Of a DNA stretch of 64,000 bases, positions 36,641 to 49,900 are shown one piece after another. Position numbers and translations under genes: made by a program. The notes beneath the pieces are model-generated. The model had not been told where the DNA came from and did not search any database. It worked only from the letters and a program-made list of their open reading frames with translations. Source of the DNA: Pyrocephalus nanus. Its lineage: Eukaryota; Chordata; Aves; Passeriformes; Tyrannidae. Every line of letters starts with the position of its first letter. Positions within the stretch are counted from its first letter, which is position 1. Location of the stretch: positions 12,576,709 through 12,640,708 of the forward strand of contig CM076263.1 in NCBI GenBank assembly GCA_038380795.1, written 5' to 3'.

Positions 36641-38739
36641 TTAGTGTTCGTTATTATTGTCACACAGCACTTATTTCTTCGCTTATAGATATAAAGTCAG
36701 AGAAACGTATTTCAAAAGAACCTGTACATCATCTTGCAATAAGGGAGAGTAAGAAAGGAGTAATGATTAAATTCCTGAGTACTCTTTTGCAGCTTTCTTC
36801 CCGCAGACACCCTTTAATTATAAAAATCTTACATTTAACTTGTGGAGCTTCAGTTTCCTCTTTCTTTTTCACCATAGCTATGTTTGAATTCTTTGGACAG
36901 AATTGAGATTGTCTCTGATATTGAAACACACAAGACTGCCATAATGTCAGTTTTAAGTGCTAAAAAAGGAAATGGAACATTAGATTTTTAATTTTTGTTA
37001 TGGTGAAATGGAAAATAGCAAGACTGCATTAACTTCAACTACCACTTAAATATACAGGAGCTTCCCACAAAAAACCCCATAAACCAACCAAGCAAAACAA
37101 CAAACAAAAACAACTGTTGTGAGGATGAGTAGTCCTCACCCTGTGAGAGCAGAGGACATTACGGGATCTGTTTTTAGAGCTTTTCCTATGTACTATTCTT
37201 CCCTTGAATGTGGGGAAAGAATCACAAAAGTTTTATTAAAAAATTATAAAGCTTCCTTACACGTCAAATTTGCGACACATTTTCATCAGCCATTGTTGCT
37301 CCTGAGTATGCAGGGGAAAGAAACACAGAGGGAAAAAAAAAAAAAGCTATCTCATTTATTTGAAGGAGGGAAATTAATACAAAAGAGAAAATTAACGTCT
37401 GCACTTTGCTTGCACAATTACAGCCGATCCAGCATATGGCAGCCTTTTCAGTTTTTTTGTTTGTTTGTTTGTTTTTTCAGTGTCTAAATCACAATACATT
37501 TAATCACTATAAATCCAGTTAAAGAAAAGATGGTGTAATCGCCAAATGGGGAATAAGAATAGTTCAGTCTGAGTCCCTGCTTTATAATTTTATGTGGGTA
37601 TAGCTTCTCTGCATAGATAAATAAATCTCCTATAGCGGAGGACACAGTGTGAAAGCAGAATTTCCTGAGCTTCCTGTGAGCTGCTGGTGTATTTCCTTTC
37701 CCACCTAAAAAGCATGTCATACAAGGCAATAACAAACCTCTAGTGTCACCTGGAGGTTTGAAAGGCAGGTTAATCTTGAAACCATGGTAAAATGTTTCTA
37801 CATGTTCAGGGAGTGGAGAGGGGTTTCTAAAGCTAGAGACATATTTTTGTGCGTATGTGCAAAGGACTCATAAAAACCCTTTTGTTTCTTTTGTTTCCAA
37901 TCAAAAAATTGTCCCTTATGCCCCCCATGTGTGGGGCAGCCTTTTTATATGCTAAACAGGGATATGCAGTATTCTGCAGAAGATACTACTATATGAATTA
38001 TAAATCTTTAAGTTTTAAATTCAAAATAAAGACCAAAGAGAAAAGCTTTTCACTTGTTTGGGGTCAAATAAAGAAGCATGGGTATGAGGGACAAGCTAGG
38101 GGCAGAGTCTTAACTGTCCTAACTCATTTAAACTCCATGGAAGTGAATAAGGATGTGCAATGTACACCAGCTGCAGCCTGTCTGTTAAGTAGATGTAGGA
38201 GAAAGAAAAACACGAATCAAGCCATGAAGACAAGAAGTTAAATTATTGAATTCAACTGAGCTACTGCAGTTTGTAGATGAAGAACATTTTACCCTATGCA
38301 AATGTATTTGTAATGCAGTTCCTTAGTTTGCAATATCATAAAATTTGCTATAAATAATGATAAATCCTGAATTACCGGAGAGGAGAAAATCTTATTGATG
38401 GGATCAAAAGGTTAAAAAAAAAAAATCCCTTCTTTGCTATCTCTATATTAGTACTAAGAATTTTTATAATCTCTCTATTTCTTTAGTCTCTTTCTTCACA
38501 TGAAGCCCATCAAACTGCATAGGAAAGGATAAGACATGAGCTCTGTTCTCTGCAGCCAAGAAATACTGGTAATGGAGTTATAAGAAAGGAAGGTATAAAG
38601 AAACCATCACTGATTGAATGAAGTATGTCAGAAGTTTATCGGACACTGTTTTGTCCATATGATATTATAAAAATCACTTGACCAGGTTTTCCTTATATGA
38701 AAATGTCTCAGATTGTAAAAATGTCTGCTTGAGCAGCAG

Positions 38740-38985
38740 CTCAGAGCCAGGTCAAGAAGGACATTGATGTGCTGGAGTGTGTCCAGAGAAGGGCAACAGG
38801 GCTAGTGAAGTGGCTGGAGCCCAAGTCCTATAAGGAGCAGCTGAGGGAACTGGGGATAGCCTGCAAAAAAGGAGGCCCAAGGGAGACACTATTGTTCTCC
38901 ATAACTGGAAGGTGTAGTGAGGTGGAGGTCAGTTTCTTCTCCCAAGTGAAAAGACAAGCAACAGGACGAGTGGAAATCGTCTCAA
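38740..38985 (+). mobile_element. CR1 LINE fragment
   Basis: Reads aagaaggacattgatgtgct, ggagtgtgtccagagaaggg, caacagggctagtgaagtgg; the translation includes ECVQRRATGLVKWLEPKSYK. This is the CR1 ORF2 C-terminal region, truncated before the usual 3' end. The sequence that follows (about 38990-39250) I do not recognise. Confidence 0.85.
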
Positions 38986-41900
38986 GTTATTGGCAGCTCT
39001 GAAATACCAGTGGTCACTCTGAAGCAACACACAGGTGCAAGAGCAGACCTACACAGTGCCTGACCTGTGGGCAGCCACAAAAGTGATACTCTCAGACCTC
39101 CTCCCTGTGCTTGGCATAAAGTAGTGAAGGCTGAGCACCATGTCTCCATCCAGTGACACGGAGCAGTGTGCTGGAGGATGGACCTGCAACTCTGGATTTG
39201 TGTGCAGGGGAAGGTGGTAGGATCTGCTAGGGAGAAGGTTGTGCTGCAAGATGAAAACAGCTGAGTCTTCAGAGGATATGGGAAAGGAAACAAGGGGAAA
39301 AGGGTGACCCTACTAGTTGCAGTTTATTCTGCGTAAATCAAAGTCCTTTAATGTGCCATTCCTGGGATTTTTGTTCTGTGTCTCCATAACACAGCAAGAA
39401 CCAGAAATAGCAAAGGTCCTTCCTCCCGCATATAAAATCGTTGGCCTCCTGGGAACAGAGTTTCTTTGCTGTGGATGCTGCCAGATGATCTGAGAAAATG
39501 TCAGTGTGGCCAGAGCTTGGTTGAAAACCTAGCAGAATTTGGGATATTGGGAAGGAAAGAGGTCTCGAAACTGAATTGCAATGTGAAATCAAAGATATTG
39601 CATTTTATACATATCTGCTCCCTTGGGAATCCAGCTGGTCATGATGTCGCTTGGAGAGGGCAGTGGTGCCACAGAGATCCTGTAAATACGTGCTGGAAAT
39701 TCTTTGAACAACCTTGCACCAGTCATGAGCCAAAACTGTCTAATGAAGCCAATGTGACAGCAAAGACGATAAAGGCCCTATGCCAGGGATGTTCACTGGT
39801 ACTGTTTTTAAGTGACTAATATGGATGCAGCTTTGGGCTGCATGTAGTTTATAGGCAAGGTATGAGTTGCCGAACTGCTTGAACTGGGACAGTGCAGAGA
39901 ACAAGTCAAGAAAGGAGGATCTTAGTATTTAACCACTGTTTATATGTGAATGCTGAATATTTTTTTGCTTAACTTTTGATCCATGGGTTCAGTTTTTTTA
40001 TTTGTCTGTTTTGCTCTCATATTCACCAGCTTGGAGGAAAAGAAAGGGCAAATTGCAGTTTTCTGCCCAGGGAGCTCGTTACCTCTGAGTTTGCTTTTTG
40101 GGGTGCGAATGCTCTCCTGGCTTATGTGGTATATTCCTAATATATTCATTTGCTAGCCTTTTCAAATACAATCCAATAGGTGTGTTTCTACATATATTAT
40201 CATGCAAAAAGTGTTCTATATATATATAGTATTTTAAGTATCAGTAATATAATTTGCAGAAGTAACATGATTTGCTAAAAACAAATCCCCAATTCCTAAC
40301 AAAATTTTTAGATAATCAGTTTTTTCTAGAATTTCTATGATTTTGAAAAATATCATTATCTAAGCTAAGTCATGAAGATAGTACCTTTAAATACAGATAT
40401 AAATAAAAAGTACTAATAAAAATCAGAATTTATTGTAGTTGCATGTAATGTTAATATTTCCTCAGTATCCCATATTGGAAGAAACTAAAAAATGAACTTA
40501 TAGTGCACAGCATAAAATTACACAAGAGTTCCAACAAATATCATACTAAAGTATTAACAATCATCAGCAAAATAACAGAATGACAAGTGATGCAACAGTC
40601 TTCCTGATTAAGTGGGCAGGTTGCTAACCAGATTGTTAATTAGTGCAACCTTATACCTAGGTACCCTTCATGTAAGATTTTTCACAGCATTCTGCACTGC
40701 ATAATCCTATTGAAGCTGTGAAAAGCAACAGGTGTTGAGTTTGGGTATGTTTGGCGTATTAATTAGACCTGAGGAAAAAAACTTTTAAAAAATGCAGCTG
40801 TTAAGTGTTTCAGTCCAAATAAACTCCAGTAATAGTGCTGAAGCTGTATGTAAAGATAATTTATTAGCAAGCTATTCAAAATCCATATGGCAGCAGAAAC
40901 TATTTTTTGTAACACATTGTTTTTTCTTAAAAACTGAAGAAGCCCATTAACATCTTCTTTGGGCACTGGCTGACAAAGGCTGGCTAACATTTTAGCAGCA
41001 ATGCTGTTATATATCACAGTATTCATGCTGAAATATTTGGATATTGGAGATTCTCAGCCATCAGTGGCTGTCATTAGACCATGCTTTAGTCTCTTACGTG
41101 GCCAGTAGAAAGTAGTTTGCTATGAATACAAAAGCAGTAAAAAGGGATGGGATAGAAAAAAATTTTTTATTAATTTTTAAATTTTAACTGGTAATAGTAA
41201 GTTTTTTTTATATATATATAGCATCCTAGTTCAAGTACTAAAAAAACCTTCCCCAAATACTGAGTGCAGAGGGAAGGTGTGTTTGACCTGATTTTAAATG
41301 CTGTGGGATAAACAGCCTAGCACTCAAAATACAAGAATTGTAAGTCTCCTCAGTGCCTGGTGAGTCATAAAACCTCTTCTCGTGTCACCCACAGAGTTAG
41401 GAATCTTGCACAAAAAATGAGCATTTAAACAGAGCGTCTTTTAAAAATGAGATAAAAATGAAAGTGCCGGGGACAAATGCAGAAGTAGGGGAACAGTTTA
41501 AAAGTATAAAAAGAGAAAGGAACAAGGAAGCAGAAAAACAAAGAACAGAATGCCATGGTCAGAGGATCAAGGAAAAGAGGAATAATTATAGGGAACAGGA
41601 AGTAATCAAGAAAAAAAGTAGGACAAAGAACATCCTAGGCAGTGAAGGGAGGTAAGGACAGTAAAAATATAAGGATTTCTTTGGATTAATACAGAAGAAG
41701 AAACTGGGCTTACCTGTGTGAGCTGAAAGGTGTGTGACAATATTGTCCAGGGCAGGACAACATGAAAGAAGCTGAGATGCAGGAGAAGGGAAGGTAGCTT
41801 GGCAGTGTGTCCCTTCCGTCAGCAGGAAAAATGGATGGGAGCCCCGGTTTCTGTGTCTGTGTTTTGTGTACATTTTCCACCTGAAGCGCACCCACACGTA

Positions 41901-42949
41901 AATGAAGGCAGCTTTTCCTGTAAGGAACTTGAAAAATCTGGAATCGGGCCAAAACAAAAAAAGCAGGGAAAAGAGCTAGTGCTGGTTTTTCTTTTCTTTG
42001 TCTGTCTCATGATGCCTGAGCAATAGGATTTGCTGATATTACTAAAGTATTGCAAATCGTATAATGTTTCTTAAAACCCTTGGTATCCATCTAATTCGCA
42101 TTTCATTCATGTTTGTGTTGACATTTTGCATACTTCCTTTATGCCTAATAGTGAACCATTTTAAGCTTAAGCAATACTTATATGCCTGTGTGTTATGAAA
42201 AAAGATACAGTTTCCCATATTCTTTTCAACAAGACCCACAACATAAAAAGCCTCAATCGAGAAACTCTGTACATTTAATAATAGCTTAATCTTCTCTCTC
42301 CAAGTACTTTAGAAGAAGGTGAATAGACATGATTTACCAAATTCTGTGTAGGAGCCAGCTACCTAGAATGAAACACAAAAAGAAAAAATGTGAGATCCTT
42401 GTATTTTGCTGCACACAGCCAAAGAAGGGGTCCTGGGACTATTGCACTGCTATATAGCACAAGGCTACAACACATGGTAGTGATGTTCTGTAGTACCACA
42501 GATACCTGGAGTGGCACTGAAATATCCTCATGTTTTCCAACTGGCTGGGATGCTGGAAACTGCTTAGAATGACCCTCCAGCTGTACTACCACTTTATTTC
42601 TCAGCCAAGCTAAGCAGTCGAGGTGGAGGGCTTGTAGGACTACGCCGGTATCTTGGGAATTGCTTCTGATAAATAGTTGACTCTTTCAGAACTGGTTTAG
42701 GTGTCTCAGCCAAGGATATGTCCAGACCATATGCACAGAAGGGTTTAGTTCTGGCAAAAGCCATAGATATTGCTCAAAGCCACACCAATAAAGTAGCTGT
42801 CAACATGGAAAATGGGAGATAGCAAATTATGTAAATGAAGGTAATAATGTGACCATTATTAGAATTATTCTCCACTCTTTATTAAGTTTCAGAATATAAT
42901 CTAACCTATTATTTACATTAAATTTCAATTGGTATCTCCTATCTACCTC

Positions 42950-44109
42950 CCTTTTAATTGCTGTAAACATGGTTCAAATCTGATTTCCTTTTATGACAAG
43001 GTAACCCACCTAGTTGATCAAGTACAGACTGTTAATGTAATCTTTTTGGATTTCAGAAAAGATTTTGATGTTGTCTCTCCTAGTATCTTTCTGGGCAAAA
43101 TGTCCAGCATACTGCTGGCACGTGACAGTTGAGCAGCTGGTTCACAGGTCGAGCACACAGGGTTGTAGTGCATGGGATAACATAAGGCTTGTGACTGGTC
43201 ACTAGTGGGGTTCTGCAGGGCCCCATCTTAGGCCCTGTGCTCTTCAACATTGTTGTAAACAACTTCTATGCAAAGCTCAAAGGGACACTAAATGATGTTA
43301 CAAAAATGACAGCTGTTGATTACCTCAAAGGCAGAGAGGCCCTGCAGAGACATGTTGACAAATTAGAGAGATGGACAATCATGAACCTTATGAATTTTAA
43401 CAAGGGCAAGTGCCGGATTCTGCACCTGGAGTGGGGCAACCCTGGTTGTGTGTATAGACTGAGGAATGAGGGACCTGGGGGTCCTGGTTGACGGCAAGTT
43501 GAATCTGAGTCAGCAGTGCCCTGGCAGCCAGGAGGGCCAACCATGTTCTGGGGGACATCAGGCAAAGCATCAAGAGCTGGTCCAGGGAGGGAATTGTCCC
43601 GCTCTGCTCTGCACTGGGGCGGCCTCACCTGGAATATTATGTGTAGCTTAGGGCACCAAAATATGTAAAAATATATTGAGCTGTTAGAGAGTGACCAAAG
43701 AAGGACAAAGAAGATGGTGAAGGACCTCGAGGGGAAACTGTATGAGGAACACCTGAGGGTACTTGGTCTGTTCAGCCTGGAGGAGACTAAGGGGAGACCA
43801 TTCATGGTCTACAACTTCCTCACAGGGGTAGACACTGTTTTGACCGGTGACAGGAACCCAGGGAATGGCCTGAAGTTGTGTCAGGGGAGATTTAGATTAG
43901 ATACTTCACACAGAGGGTGGTTGTTCACTGGAACAGGCTCCCCAGGGAGGTGGTCAAAGTGCCAAGCCTGATGCAGTTCAAGAAGTTTTTGGAGAATGCT
44001 CTCAGGCACATGGTGGGATTGTTGGGGCTGTCCTGTGCAAGGCTGGGAGTTGGACTTTGATGATCCTTGTGGGTCCCTTCCAGCTCAGGAGATTCTGTGA
44101 TTCTGTAGT
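42950..44109 (+). mobile_element. CR1 LINE, longest copy in the window
   Basis: About 1.16 kb of sense-strand CR1. Broken frames carry reverse-transcriptase blocks: DQVQTVNVIFLDFRKDFDVV (palm motif A region), then LQGPILGPVLFNIVVNNFYA, then the C-terminal region around LERWTIMNLMNFNKGKCRIL and CR1 3' sequence reading ctggaacaggctccccaggg. It ends with the CR1 tail gattctgtgattctgtag. Several frameshifts and stops, and a missing YxDD region, show it is dead. The 5' limit is uncertain. Confidence 0.88.
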
Positions 44110-46286
44110 AATACAAATTTTGCAACCTTTAAAAATGCAAGTTGTTTTCTCTCTTCTGTGTTTAACAACAAGTAGAGGCACAGAAAAGGAAGATAAAATA
44201 GTGAGAGTCCTAATCTAGGAAAGTACAAAAAATTAATTAATTTAGCTTTAGCAGTTTGGTTTTATATCCAAGATTAGTAGACATCTGCCACAAATTGTTC
44301 TCTGTTCATGCCTTCCTTTCAAATGTTAAAATGAGGATAAAATGTTTTCCTCTCTGACAAGATAGATCTATTCCTATTCATGGGAATCTGAGATACCATT
44401 ATGATGAATGCCATGAGAAACTAATAATTCTGAGTGCAGCATAAGCTTGGGAAGATTTGCACTAAATAAAGGAGTGGCCAGAAACTGAATGAGCAGGGCT
44501 GAACAACTGCCCTTTCTGTTAGCTCTCATCCAGCCCATGCACTAAATGAGGCAGGGATCCTGTGGAAAAAAGTACTGAGCCATCATGTAATTATAGACTG
44601 GGCACGCAGATAATGATGAATCCACACAAGGAGTCAGAACTAAGGCCGTGCAAACACAAGCAGATTTATTGCCTCTCCTACCATTTGAGTTCTTCACACT
44701 ACATGCAAAAGCTTTTCCATGTAGGATGGTCTAGGGCTGCTGAAGAGAAGACATAAGGGTACCCTTTTATGGGTCCATTAGTCTCCTCAGAAGTTGTCTT
44801 ATTTGACGTAAAATATACTTACACACACCAAGGCACACATGCATGTGCTTACGCTTGTGTCTGTTATAAAGTAATGTAGTGTTAAGGGGTAAACTAAATA
44901 ATACAGAGAATCTATGTTCCTCCACTGAATTTCCTTCCCCTTACTAAAGGATTGATCTTCACAGCTGAGACAGATTATGCAAAAGGATCACACACAGAGG
45001 AAAGTTTTGTTACTACTGTGGGAGGAGTAGCCAGGGGATTTGCAATTATGTGGATCGAGAATATAAACCTCTTACACAGGAATGTGCAGGAGATCAGCTG
45101 CATTCCTGCACTCCAGAGCCTGTGGTAACAGCAGAGAAATGCTATAAAGCTACTGAATTAGAGAAGTCTTTTTTGCCCTCCCCGTTTTGGTTTTGCTTAG
45201 CCTGTTTACTGGGACAGCATAGATGTACAACAGAGATGGAAACCAGCTCTTTTTACCCTAACTGGGGTGTTCATGCTGAAGCATAATTTTTATGTCAATA
45301 TTTTGATGTTTTCACTGCTGAATGTTTTAGCAGGCACAGCCAAATATTCCAGAATTATAGACTGAATTATAGACTGAATTTGGAGAAGGAAAAATATCAC
45401 ACGAACAGCCTTCCTTTTCTTTCTTTATGACTTTTAAAAGATGATAGAATAAATTACAGGTGAGAAACCCTAGAATATAGACTGCCTAGGTATAGATTTT
45501 CCTGTCTGGCAAATTTTCTGCTTAAATTTCACTTTCTGGGTAGCAATTATTTTTGCTACCATGTTGTATTTGTGCTGCCTTTACAACAATAAGAATGTTG
45601 ATTTTCATTCTGTTAGCTGCTCAGTGATAATTTTCAGAAGCTATTGTGCAGCTACTGTTGTTCTACTTGACAGAAGATTGTGTACTCACATTTCTTGTCA
45701 GAAAAAACATGCTTTTATTCATAGGAATTTTAGAAGGAAGAAACAATTGCATCCAGTGAATGGCATATTCTATTTTACATGGAAGAAAAAGCTTACAATG
45801 CCACTAATTTTTCAATTAGTATTACCTTATAAATACATTTCAACACCCTTCAACAATCATGTTTTATTTGATCTGTGCACATAATCTTAGCTTAATATAT
45901 CTTTTATTAAATGATCATTTATTTGATTTAATGTATCATATAACCAATTTAGTCAGTATTATCAATACAGAAGCTCAATGCCTACAACACATCAATGCTA
46001 AGAACAGGGAAAAACTATTCAAAATTTATTTCTGAAAAATCTAAAGAAGAATAAAATTCACTTCTTTTTCAGGGGAACAGAATATTTTTTGTTTTACTGA
46101 AGACCATAAATACAAGATATTCAAAAGGAAAATTCTTTTGTTGGTTTACCACAACACATGAAGTTCTGCTGTCAGTTAAAAACAGAACAAGACTGGCCAT
46201 GCATACTAGAATTTAATACAAACTCTTTTTGAGACAATTAACTGTATAAAGCATGAAACTACGTATTGCTAACTGCCACAAAGTTG

Positions 46287-46292
46287 TTTATT
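46287..46292 (-). terminator. FYB1: Candidate FYB1 poly(A) signal
   Basis: The first AATAAA on the minus strand that I find downstream of the FYB1 stop. Others occur near 46025 and 45902-45922. Which is used is unknown; if this one, the 3' UTR is roughly 0.65 kb. Confidence 0.3.
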
Positions 46293-46925
46293 TCTCATGT
46301 CTGCATGCCTTCTCAGTTCTTTGGCATATCACTAACTTGTTGCAGATACTCTCTTAAATGCCCCTGAAAAATAAATAAACACTAGCAGTGACACAGTCAA
46401 TTAGTCAGACAAGTTCATTGCATTTAATGTGCAGAGTCATATTTTGTATCTGGGTGTTGCTGCTGATGCTTACACATGAAATTGGTATTTTTATGCCTGG
46501 ATGCTGGTTAAATAGCAAATATAAAAGGGGAAAGTCAAGTTCGTGTATAGCTTTTCAGTATTTTTATCAGTATTTTTAAATACAGTACAAAAGTAGTTTC
46601 TAGGTTATTATCTCAACAGTTAATTTTTTTTTTTTATATCCCCATATCCCTCCTCTGAGATGCATTTGAAATGTATTTGATTGTACTCAAGCCATAAATA
46701 ATGGGAATTTTAATGGCTCAGATAAATGTAATGCAATGCAATGTAGTTCAAAGCAGTGCAGGACTAAAGGCTGAACTCCTAAGAAAAGTTAATTCTACAT
46801 TTACAGGGGTGTAACCAGTTAATTTGTAATTAAGCTTCCACAAGCAGGAGTCCAAACTAGAGGTGATCTTCATTTAATTTGTTAGCTCAACAGAATCATG
46901 CATCCAAGTTGTTATCATAGATAGA

Positions 46926-46933
46926 TCATATTT
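46926..46933 (-). CDS. FYB1: FYB1 last coding segment, stop TGA
   Basis: Acceptor ttttccatttcag. Using the phase of the penultimate exon, the frame reads E, I, TGA, giving a C-terminus NVFEEI. In the same frame after the stop come SIYDNNLDA and a second TGA, which resembles the human C-terminus CIYDND. If the penultimate exon starts instead at the AG at 47072-47073, a different frame runs 19 more codons to TAA. The true C-terminus cannot be settled from the sequence. Confidence 0.5.
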
Positions 46934-49900
46934 CTGAAATGGAAAACAATGCAAAAAAATATTAGTATTATGTAGTATTTTGACTCAAGGAGAAAAGTAT
47001 TAATTGTAAATGAATATAGCTACTGTATTCTTTGAAATGTTCAACATACCCTCAAAAACGTTGTCATATATCTCTTCATCGCAGTAAGTTAAAAAAAAAA
47101 AAAGAAAAACAATACATTTAAAAATCGAGACATCAGATATAAATTACTATTTGCATGCAGATAAGAAATAGAGTAGCAGTATGGCAGACAAGCTATCAAG
47201 TAATTAATTTGCTAATTGGGAAAATGCAACCTTTGTGGTAATAGAACAGTATTTAGCAAGATGGTCAGGTCAGAGGATTTTCAGCAAAGGGGGTTGACCT
47301 GGATACATTTCTTTCTAATATGAAAGGCTGGCTTTTTTAAAAAGTTGGAATTTTTCAATTACATTTTTAAGCAACTATTCTCATAGATGTATTTCCTTAA
47401 AAAAATTAATTACTTCCTTGTTTTTTTTTAAATGAACACCAGAAATAATGATTAAAAAAACCCAGTATGCCCTTGAAATTCATTTTGTTTCTGTACTTGG
47501 CAATGCCATAATAATTTTGGAGGTGGTGTTTTTTAGGTAATGAATTTAGGTAATGTCTATAAAAGATACATGCTTCATGAAAGGAAATTTTCAAAATATT
47601 TCACTTAGATATGGGAAGAAGCCCCTGGAAGACAATAAGGCTTTGTATATGTATATGTATATATTTATATACATACACAAATATATTTATGTATATATAT
47701 TAAAAATTCAAATGTGTGTGTGTTTAGATGCCTCTACATTCTAAATGTGACAATTCTAAATATGACATCTCATTTGGTATTTAAGGGTCTAATATAAAGC
47801 CTGTTGAAGGAAATGGAAAGGGGTTGTCTGACAAGAGTTTTGGAGTAGAACCGAAATACTGAACTCCATGAATTATTCAGAGCAAGACTGGGCCAAATCT
47901 GCTCAATCCAGGTAATACTGAAATAAAATTAAACCTAAAGAAAAGCTGGTCGATTTTAGTTAAACATTTGAAAAGGACGTCAATACACCTAATCACATTA
48001 ACTTGCAGTTCATTAATAGATTCTAATACTAATAATGTTTAATTTATGTAATTTTTCATGGTTTAATCAAAGTTTATGGTTATGCAATGAGAAATGAGGC
48101 CCTGGCAAATTTCCAGCATGGATGTATATGATTAATTCTTGAGAAATTATAACTTCATAAAGAAAAACCCAATTTTCAGGACTAGAATGTCAGACTAAAA
48201 TAATTCCATTTCACTTTTTTTTTTTTTTAACAGACAGCTTAAAAGAAATTGAGTGTTATAGAAAATTTTTCGAAAAGATCACTTTGTACTTACTTTTGAA
48301 CTAAATTGCTTCTCAAGACATAGCCATCTGTAAAAGTAAAACATATATGCATTTAACTTAAATACTCATGTTATTATTTCTGTTGCTAGCACTAGTGAAA
48401 TGCCTTTTTTCTCTTTTATATACATCCAACAGAAAGACCAAATAGATCGATAAGAATGTACAATGAACACTTACTTGATGAAGCTTTTACTATGTCCAAT
48501 GTTTTAGTTATTTTTATAATTCTTTATAAATTCTGTTTAGTGTAACACAGTGTCCTATACAGGAAATCAGAATGCTATAGTAGCTGTAAGACCAGTTAGG
48601 TATCTACTGTTCTGGATACTTTGCATATTCATAAAATGTTGCTTATCTTGTTCCTTCTTTCACAATAATTTTTTTTTTCTGACACGTAAGACATGAAAGT
48701 TTTTTTGTGGGTTGTTTTTTTTTTTTTTTAATGCATAGTGATGTCCAGCTAAAGAATCCCACATTTTTTGTTAAGCCTTTTTGACATCCAAGCCCTAATT
48801 CTATTCTATCTGAAATTGTCCTTTCTAAGATCTGTAAATATACTAGTAGAGGGAACCATCCCTTATAAATGTACGTCACACATAATAAGCTAATACTGTT
48901 CCCAAAAGCTGATAAATATATAATATATAAAAATATCCTATTTTGATATTTTTGGCCAGTGTTTTGATATAAAAATATGCTATGGTTCCTATATAGAATA
49001 TTGTAAAAGCTATCCAAAAAGACTAATATCCTAAACAGTCCTGCAAGTAGTAATGAAAAACTTTTATTTAACAAGGGTTTTTTTGTGTTTTTTTAAGGCA
49101 AGCTCCTTTTAAAACACCATAATAGGCAGTTTTTCTTCATAAACAAACATTTGTATCATTCACTTTAACTTGACATATTTCTGTCTTAACATAGGTAGAT
49201 ATCAGATGTTATATAGATCTCAAAAGTAAATAAGTTTTTTTTTCCCTGAATATGCTACATACAGTAGATTGTGATTTGAACTGTAAAGGCCATAATACAT
49301 TTAAAAACATGAGATTTTAAAAGGAAACTTCTGTCTTGTGCTAGAGCTGAAGTTGCCTAAAAAGGCATTAATTTCATGTGTTAATATTTTATTTTACACT
49401 TACCTGCATTAGCTACTGTTTAAGACTTATCAATTACATGAACTAAAAAATAGTTCTGTGCATTTAATATTTGATTACTGCTATATAAGATAAAATTTGC
49501 TTGATTTGCCCGTATTTCTATCTTCAGGGTCATGAAGATTTGATACATACATAAATTCTTCTATAACATTTGCCTGCTGAAAGTGTTGAACTGCAAGTAA
49601 TCTTCAAAAGTCAAGGAAGCCAGTACTCCAGGTTTTAAGTCACCTGTGTATTGTCTAAGGCTGAATGCCAGCTGGAACGTATGAAGCTCTGTCTAACCAG
49701 AACTTTGTTAGCGAGGTTGTCCTTCCCCAGATTTTATTATCTGGGATAAAGTAATGGAAATTGATTTTTTTTTTTTTTTAAAGATGTCGTCTTTTTAAAG
49801 TCAACAGTCAATTTTAAAGTTGACAGTCCAATAACTTCCAAGACTCCTGAAGTCCCCATGGAGTAATTTAAAATCATTTGGCTTAATCATTCTAATCTTC

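Larger units (their letters stand above)
35219..46925. other. Intergenic region between RICTOR (5' end) and FYB1 (3' end)
   Basis: About 11.7 kb. It holds the upstream RICTOR promoter, a CACGTG E-box (35495-35500), a tRNA-like SINE relic near 36.6 kb, CR1 pieces at 38.7 and 43-44 kb, a 12-bp tandem repeat near 45.36 kb and, at the right end, the presumed FYB1 3' UTR. The open frames at 37.1, 37.8, 39.5 and 41.6 kb have no recognisable protein or splice structure. Confidence 0.75.

Noticed and set aside
37119..38241. Two open frames of over 120 codons in the intergenic region
   Set aside because: Low-complexity stretches, no homology I recognise and no splice or promoter context.
41458..41655. 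Charged 65-codon open frame rich in Lys, Glu and Arg
   Set aside because: The composition follows from a purine-rich tract; no known domain.
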